A stretch of 64,000 nucleotides of DNA, taken from contig NZ_JBHRWV010000007.1 in the NCBI RefSeq assembly GCF_042648145.1, positions 124,001 to 188,000 on the forward strand, read 5' to 3'. Origin of the DNA: Salinicoccus sesuvii. Its GTDB lineage: Bacteria; Bacillota; Bacilli; Staphylococcales; Salinicoccaceae. Shown here piece after piece: positions 59,217 through 64,000 of this stretch; positions within the stretch are counted from its first letter, which is position 1, and each line of letters starts with the position of its first letter. The notes beneath the pieces are model-generated. The model did no database searches. It was not told the origin of the DNA and saw only the letters and a list, made by a program, of their open reading frames with translations. A program made the translations under genes and the position numbers.

Positions 59217-61049
59217 TTATTTCTTATCTTCGTCGTCCACTTCTTTGAAGTCGGCATCCACTACATCATCGTCAGATGACTGTGTATTCTCAGAACCTTC
59301 CTGAGCCTGCTGCTCCTGTGCCATCTGTTCGTAAAGCTTCATGGACATACCTTGGACAATCTGTTCAAGTGCTTCTTTTTTAGATTTGATGTCATCCATG
59401 TCGGAACCTTCAAGTGCTTGCTTCAGTTCTTCTTTAGCACTTTCCGCTTTTTCCTTCTCTTCAGCTTCGACCTTATCGCCAAGATCTTCGATTGTCTTAT
59501 CAGTCGTGAATACAAGCTGGTCTGCTTCATTTCTCAAATCTACTTCTTCGCGGCGCTGTTTATCCGCTTCAGCGTTCTTTTCAGCTTCTTGTACCATTCT
59601 GTCGATATCGTCATCTGAGAGATTTGAGCTAGATTCTATTGTAATCTTCTGCTCTTTACCAGTACCCTGATCTTTAGCTGTAACATTAACGATACCATTC
59701 TTATCGATATCGAATGTTACTTCAATTTGAGGCACCCCTCTTGGTGCTGGTGGAATGTCCGTCAGTTGGAATCTACCAAGCGTCTTATTGTCTGCCGCCA
59801 TTGGACGCTCGCCTTGCAGTACGTGGATATCTACTGCCGGTTGGTTATCTGAAGCTGTTGAGAATACTTGGGACTTGCTTGTCGGGATTGTTGTATTTCT
59901 TTCGATGAGGACCGTAGATACGCCACCCATTGTTTCGATACCGAGAGAGAGTGGTGTAACGTCTAGAAGGACAACATCCTGAACGTCACCAGAAAGTACG
60001 CCGCCTTGAATTGCTGCACCCATCGCTACAACTTCGTCCGGGTTGACACTCTTATTTGGCTCTTTGCCAGCTTCTTTCTTAATCGCTTCTTGTACTGATG
60101 GGATACGTGTAGAACCACCGACGAGGATAACTTGATCGATCTCATTTCTATCGATGCCAGCATCTTTAATCGCCTGGCGTGTTGGTCCCATTGTACGTTC
60201 TACAAGACTATTTGAAAGCTCGTCGAACTTCGCACGTGTGAGTGTAGTTTCAAGGTGCAATGGACCTGCTTCTCCTGCAGAGATAAATGGCAGTGAAATT
60301 TGAGTAGAAGACACACCAGAGAGGTCCTTCTTCGCTTTTTCCGCTGCATCTTTAAGACGCTGCATTGCCATTTTGTCTTTAGAAAGATCAATGCCATTTT
60401 CCTTCTTGAATGTGTCAACAAGGTGATCAATGATGACATTATCGAAGTCATCTCCACCAAGACGGTTGTCACCAGCAGTTGAAAGTACTTCAAATACGCC
60501 ATCGCCAAGCTCAAGGATGGAGACATCGAATGTACCGCCACCAAGGTCGAATACAAGTACTTTTTCGTCTTTTTCCTGCTTATCAAGACCGTATGCTAGT
60601 GCTGCCGCAGTCGGCTCGTTGATGATACGTTCTACTTCAAGTCCTGCAATTCTTCCTGCATCTTTAGTCGCCTGACGTTCAGAGTCGTTGAAGTATGCTG
60701 GTACTGTAACAACAGCTTTGGATACTTTTTCGCCAAGGTAACTCTCAGCAGTTTCTTTCAGATTCTGAAGAATCATCGCAGAGATTTCCTGTGGTGTGTA
60801 GTCTTTACCATCTATTGTTTCTTTGTAGTCGGTACCCATATGTCTTTTGATAGACATGATAGTGTTCGGGTTAGTAATTGCTTGGCGCTTTGCAACTTCA
60901 CCAACCTGTTTTTCGCCATCTTTGAATGAAACGACTGAAGGTGTCGTGCGGTTACCTTCTGCGTTTTGGATGACTTTCGGCTCTCCGCCTTCCAATACTG
61001 ATACAACAGAGTTTGTTGTTCCCAAGTCTATACCAATAACTTTACTCAT
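59217..61049 (-). CDS. dnaK: Chaperone DnaK (Hsp70)
   Basis: 610 residues. Phosphate-1 motif IGIDLGTTNSVVSVLEGG, phosphate-2 VFDLGGGTFDVSIL, adenosine motif ILVGGSTRIPSVQEA, and an acidic C-terminal DDDVVDADFKEVDDEDKK lid tail. The absence of the 24-residue N-terminal insertion is the Gram-positive hallmark. AATGGAGGA precedes the ATG. It is regulated by HrcA through the CIRCE upstream. Confidence 0.98.
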   Translation of the reverse strand: MSKVIGIDLGTTNSVVSVLEGGEPKVIQNAEGNRTTPSVVSFKDGEKQVGEVAKRQAITNPNTIMSIKRHMGTDYKETIDGKDYTPQEISAMILQNLKETAESYLGEKVSKAVVTVPAYFNDSERQATKDAGRIAGLEVERIINEPTAAALAYGLDKQEKDEKVLVFDLGGGTFDVSILELGDGVFEVLSTAGDNRLGGDDFDNVIIDHLVDTFKKENGIDLSKDKMAMQRLKDAAEKAKKDLSGVSSTQISLPFISAGEAGPLHLETTLTRAKFDELSNSLVERTMGPTRQAIKDAGIDRNEIDQVILVGGSTRIPSVQEAIKKEAGKEPNKSVNPDEVVAMGAAIQGGVLSGDVQDVVLLDVTPLSLGIETMGGVSTVLIERNTTIPTSKSQVFSTASDNQPAVDIHVLQGERPMAADNKTLGRFQLTDIPPAPRGVPQIEVTFDIDKNGIVNVTAKDQGTGKEQKITIESSSNLSDDDIDRMVQEAEKNAEADKQRREEVDLRNEADQLVFTTDKTIEDLGDKVEAEEKEKAESAKEELKQALEGSDMDDIKSKKEALEQIVQGMSMKLYEQMAQEQQAQEGSENTQSSDDDVVDADFKEVDDEDKK

Positions 61050-61094
61050 GATAAAATTCCTCCATTATAGAAAATATTCATTCAGTCTATCGAG

Positions 61095-61691
61095 CTACTC
61101 GCTTACTTTGACCATGCTCGGACGGATGACTCTGTCCTTCAACATGTAGCCTTTTTGGAACTCCTCGAGAATTGTGCCGTCCGCTTCGTCAGAAGCTTCC
61201 GTCATTACTGCTTGATGGAAGTTCGGATCGAATGCGTGTCCTGTGCTCTCGATTTCCTTCACATCGTGCTTCATCAGTGTATTGACAAGATCATTGTACA
61301 CCATTTCTACACCTTTTAGCAGTGAGTCGAAGGCTTCTGATTCTCCTTCAATCTTGAGCGCACGTTCGAGGTTGTCGATGATCGGTAGCAGGTCCTCGAC
61401 AATCTTCTGATGCTTGTACTTGTTGTTGAGTTCCATTTCCTGCCGGTTCCGACGTTTGAAGTTGTCAAACTCTGCATAAAGCTTCAAGTATTTGTTCTCT
61501 TCTGCTTCGACTTGCAGTTTCAATGCCGCGATTTCGTCATCTTTTGGATCAGTCGGCTCAGAAGATTCATCTTCAGACACATTTTCTTCAGCGTCTGAGT
61601 CACTCACTACTTCTTCCTGTTCGACATCCGCTTCGACTGGCTGATCATTTTTCTGCTGATCCATTTCTTCGTTCGTTTTATTTTCCGTCAC
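61095..61691 (-). CDS. grpE: Nucleotide exchange factor GrpE
   Basis: 198 residues. A very acidic disordered N-terminus (residues 1-60) precedes the long dimer helix (AEENKYLKLYAEFDNFKRRN) and the beta-wing with VVNTLMKHDVKEI and HQAVMTEASDEADGTI. It releases ADP from DnaK. I prefer a GTG start at 61691, 8 bases after AGGAG; the GTG at 61700 abuts the site. The start overlaps the hrcA stop by 14 bases. Confidence 0.95.
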   Translation of the reverse strand: MTENKTNEEMDQQKNDQPVEADVEQEEVVSDSDAEENVSEDESSEPTDPKDDEIAALKLQVEAEENKYLKLYAEFDNFKRRNRQEMELNNKYKHQKIVEDLLPIIDNLERALKIEGESEAFDSLLKGVEMVYNDLVNTLMKHDVKEIESTGHAFDPNFHQAVMTEASDEADGTILEEFQKGYMLKDRVIRPSMVKVSE

Positions 61692-62688
61692 TGTGTTCAC
61701 TCCTTTTCATTTCCTGGTTCCGTATAGCGTACATGAGTCGTATGACTTCCTTGTACCCCATCATTTCAGGACCGATTATCATAAGGTTTCCATTCATGCC
61801 ATTGAAATTAAAATTCGTCGCAATGACAGAAATCGAATCATAATCCCTATTCAGCTCGTCGCTGAAGTATACGTCGACCCCATCTATTGTATTGAGATCG
61901 ATGATATCATTCAACTGATCTGATTCCATATCGTCATACAGTAACTGGAGCGTACTGATATCAGAGCTGATCTGGTGAATCAGATGGTTGAAGCCAGAAT
62001 GCCCAACCACCTTTTGCGGTTCGCTAATGCCGTCCGCAACTGATCGGCGTATATTCGCTTTCAGTGTGCTAAGCGTCGCGGCAGTTTGCATCTGCTGAAT
62101 AATCGATGGCAGACTGCTAAGCGGCTGTCCGTATGACAAGGCATTCATTTCGTTGCCGAGCTTTTCAAGTTCCGGAACAGTGACAACGTCATCGCTTTCG
62201 ACTGGAATCTTCCTGATTGTTCCCGACTCGAGGACGATGATGAGAAGTAGTGTATTTGTGGTGATGGGCGTCAGAAAAAGACCTTTGATAACTTCATCTT
62301 CTTCAGTCAATGAAACCTGTGTCAGGTATTGTGTTGTACTGCTGACCACATCGGCCAGTGAGCGTGTCATATCACTTCGGTCCATCTCCTCAACTTCGGG
62401 ATGAAAATCGAAATTCATTTGACTTTTTGAACCGCCAAGCTCTGCACTTAGCATCCTGGTATAAAACCTCAGGGCCTTGCGTGATGGTATTCTTCCGGCC
62501 GACGTATGCGGCTTAGTCAGATAACCATCTATTTCGAGCTTTGCCATTTCATTTCTCACTGTTGCTGAAGAGATGTCGAGCTTGTACTTTTCAATAAGAT
62601 GCTTCGAACTGATGGGCATCATGACCTTCAAAAAATCGTCGACTATTGAAAATAGTATGATTTCCTGTCTATGGGTTAAAATTGACAT
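61678..62688 (-). CDS. hrcA: Heat-inducible transcription repressor HrcA
   Basis: 336 residues. The N-terminal winged helix is LTHRQEIILFSIVDDFLKV with ISSATVRNEMAKLEIDGYL; the C-terminal GAF-like part includes LLIIVLESGTIRKIPVES and a final YKEVIRLMYAIRN. It represses the operon by binding CIRCE and is helped by GroEL. The ATG at 62688 is close to GAGGTG. The open frame to 62715 runs into the CIRCE and is not used. Confidence 0.94.
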   Translation of the reverse strand: MSILTHRQEIILFSIVDDFLKVMMPISSKHLIEKYKLDISSATVRNEMAKLEIDGYLTKPHTSAGRIPSRKALRFYTRMLSAELGGSKSQMNFDFHPEVEEMDRSDMTRSLADVVSSTTQYLTQVSLTEEDEVIKGLFLTPITTNTLLLIIVLESGTIRKIPVESDDVVTVPELEKLGNEMNALSYGQPLSSLPSIIQQMQTAATLSTLKANIRRSVADGISEPQKVVGHSGFNHLIHQISSDISTLQLLYDDMESDQLNDIIDLNTIDGVDVYFSDELNRDYDSISVIATNFNFNGMNGNLMIIGPEMMGYKEVIRLMYAIRNQEMKRSEHSDGK

Positions 62689-62695
62689 CACCTCA

Positions 62696-62722
62696 TTAGC
62701 ACTCTTTATCCTCAAGTGCCAA
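62696..62722 (-). promoter_or_regulatory. CIRCE operator (HrcA-binding site)
   Basis: TTAGCACTC, nine bases, then AAGTGCCAA on the plus strand. One arm is perfect; the other has two mismatches to the consensus GAGTGCTAA. Located 8 bases upstream of the hrcA start. Confidence 0.92.
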
Positions 62723-62726
62723 TATT

Positions 62727-62755
62727 AATTTATCAAAATGGTCAAAGTATGTCAA
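62727..62755 (-). promoter_or_regulatory. Sigma-A promoter of the hrcA operon
   Basis: On the minus strand TTGACA (62750-62755), 17 bases and TAAATT (62727-62732), immediately upstream of CIRCE. Confidence 0.8.
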
Positions 62756-62787
62756 TCCATATGATTAATTAATATTTGATTCCCGTT

Positions 62788-63903
62788 CTAAAGCAGGAAT
62801 TCCATGAAGACCGTGTTGCCGACCATGCGCCCCTTTTCTGTAAGTGCAACACGACTTTTGCTAGCTTCTATGTGACCCTTTGAAATTTCTTGATTAATGA
62901 CTGTACCATAAACTTCATCCATGGAACGACCGAATTTCTCTTCAAACCGTGCAGTATCAACACCGCGGTTCATTCTTAGACCGAGGAACATCTCCTCCTC
63001 CATCTGCGCCTTCTGGTCAAGTGCGAGTGTCTCTTTGACCACGGAACCTGTCTCTTCCATGGATTGGATATAATGATTGATCGGTTTGATGTTGTAGTAT
63101 CTGGTATTGTCAATGTAGCCGTGACTGCCGGCTCCAGCGCCGTAATAAGGTTCGTTTTTCCAGTACGTTTTATTGTGCTCAGATTCAAAGGCCGGTTGCG
63201 AGAAGTTCGAAATTTCGTATTGCGGGTAGCCGAGCTCAGATAGGCCATTTATAACACGTTGATATTTGCGGGCTTCCACATCATCGTCATCCACTTTCAT
63301 CCGGCCTTTCCTGATTTGATTGTAGAATACCGTATGAGGTTCGATGATCAGCGAATACCATGAGATGTGCTTTGGCGATAGCGTACGGATATGCTTGAGG
63401 CTGTCATCTAGATCTTGCATAGTTTCTCCTGGTAGATTGTACATTAGATCAAGCGAATAGTTGTTAAGACCAATCTTCTCCATATGATTGATGGCATTGA
63501 ATATGTCGTTATAACCGTGGGACCGTCCGAGTACATTGAGCAGATCCTCATTAAATGTCTGGACGCCAAGACTGATACGATTTACTCCATAATTTTTCAG
63601 AACGTCAAGCTTGCCCGGTGTCAACTCGTCGGGATTCGCCTCGAACGTGAATTCTTCAGTGACCTGAAAACGATCTGTAACTGCTGCAAGCAGTCTTGAG
63701 AGTTGTGATTCACTTAAGGCCGTTGGTGTCCCGCCTCCTACAAAGATAGTCCTCAGACTCTGTGGTTCGATGTCTCTAAGCTCACTGATCAATGCATCCA
63801 GGTACCCATCAACCGGTTGATTGTTGATCAACACTTTGTTGAAGTCGCAATAAGTACATATGCGGTTGCAAAAGGGAATATGAATATATAGGCTTTCAGC
63901 CAT
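62788..63903 (-). CDS. hemW: Radical SAM heme chaperone HemW
   Basis: 371 residues. Starts MAESLYIHIPFCNRICTYCD with the CxxxCxxC cluster motif, then FVGGGTPTALSESQL. HemW is the coproporphyrinogen-III-oxidase-like protein that transfers heme to respiratory enzymes; it lacks true HemN activity in this group, as the missing N-terminal extra cysteine of HemN suggests. GGAG lies 7 bases before the ATG at 63903; the frame to 63975 runs into lepA. The order lepA-hemW-hrcA is conserved in Firmicutes. Confidence 0.92.
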   Translation of the reverse strand: MAESLYIHIPFCNRICTYCDFNKVLINNQPVDGYLDALISELRDIEPQSLRTIFVGGGTPTALSESQLSRLLAAVTDRFQVTEEFTFEANPDELTPGKLDVLKNYGVNRISLGVQTFNEDLLNVLGRSHGYNDIFNAINHMEKIGLNNYSLDLMYNLPGETMQDLDDSLKHIRTLSPKHISWYSLIIEPHTVFYNQIRKGRMKVDDDDVEARKYQRVINGLSELGYPQYEISNFSQPAFESEHNKTYWKNEPYYGAGAGSHGYIDNTRYYNIKPINHYIQSMEETGSVVKETLALDQKAQMEEEMFLGLRMNRGVDTARFEEKFGRSMDEVYGTVINQEISKGHIEASKSRVALTEKGRMVGNTVFMEFLL

Positions 63904-63924
63904 GAGAACACTCCATTCAAAACG

Positions 63925-63948
63925 AAAAGCCACTATGCAGTGGCTTTT
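63925..63948 (-). terminator. Terminator at the end of lepA
   Basis: AAAAGCCACT and AGTGGCTTTT form a 10-bp stem with a four-base loop, overlapping the lepA stop; it is followed by CGTTTTG. Confidence 0.82.
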
Positions 63949-64000
63949 ATTCTTCGTCCATTTTAAGTACAGCAAGAAATGCTTCTTGGGGAATTTCCAC
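63947..64000 (-). CDS. lepA: Elongation factor 4 LepA (C-terminal end only)
   Basis: Only 17 codons and the stop are in the window: VEIPQEAFLAVLKMDEE. This is the standard C-terminal end of LepA, the back-translocating GTPase, next to hemW as in most Firmicutes. The rest lies beyond position 64000. Confidence 0.9.
   Translation of the reverse strand: MEIPQEAFLAVLKMDEE

Noticed and set aside
1..64000. CRISPR arrays, tRNA/rRNA genes, prophage or transposase genes
   Set aside because: No regularly spaced repeats, no cloverleaf with CCA-end context and no recombinase or IS-like reading frames were seen on either strand.

Overview
The window reads as a chromosomal segment of a low-GC Gram-positive bacterium of the Staphylococcaceae. 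A Salinicoccus/Jeotgalicoccus-type relative is my best guess from gene content; no database search was possible. The clues are the order lepA-hemW-hrcA-grpE-dnaK-dnaJ-prmA-rsmE-mtaB-rpsU-nfeD-floA, a DnaK without the proteobacterial insertion, a CIRCE element, a T-box and a TPP riboswitch, strong AGGAGG ribosome binding sites, frequent TTG and GTG starts, and a FruR-FruK-FruA operon.

Layout. Positions 1-1582 (minus strand) hold dgkA (partial), ybeY and phoH. In staphylococci and bacilli these normally lie just downstream of floA. Here floA is at 52-53 kb, so about 50 kb of mostly accessory genes separates the two parts of a usually tight core cluster. Region 1.8-8.8 kb has small enzymes, two acetyltransferases, topoisomerase III and small membrane proteins. 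Region 8.9-14 kb has a glutathione-independent formaldehyde dehydrogenase, a DUF429 protein and a complete TRAP transporter (dctP-dctQ-dctM). Region 14-23 kb is a patchwork of lipoproteins, a methyltransferase, an XRE regulator with a membrane partner, a BcrAB-type ABC exporter, a DedA protein, a hydrophilic stress-type protein and two pairs of small paralogues. Region 23.8-33 kb has HAD, GNAT and alpha/beta hydrolase genes, a NhaP-type antiporter, an S66 carboxypeptidase, a CorA transporter and an AraC regulator. Region 33-37.8 kb has a metal-efflux pair (cadC-like, cadA-like) and an MFS transporter behind a T-box leader. Region 38-42.3 kb holds a sulfatase, a GPH sugar symporter with a cre-like site and a TauE/SafE anion exporter, which together look like a module for a sulfated carbohydrate. 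Region 44-47.2 kb is a TPP-riboswitch thiamine salvage operon (tenA-thiD-thiM-thiE). Region 47.7-51.3 kb is the fructose PTS operon. From 51.4 kb to the end is the core chaperone, RNA-modification and membrane-domain cluster.

How the genes work together. HrcA acting at CIRCE should control hrcA-grpE-dnaK-dnaJ, with prmA, rsmE and mtaB downstream. The thi genes salvage thiamine breakdown products and thiazole into TMP. FruR with FruK and FruA imports and phosphorylates fructose. The sulfatase/symporter/exporter group could take up a sulfated sugar, cleave the ester and expel the released anion; this is inferred from context only. Many intergenic hairpins are shared by convergent genes, and several stop codons sit inside terminator stems.

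I found no rRNA, tRNA, CRISPR array, insertion sequence, prophage gene or replication origin. The most promising less-described items are the T-box in front of an MFS transporter, the duplicated small beta-domain/two-TM membrane proteins at 16.4 and 20.1 kb, and the sulfated-sugar module.
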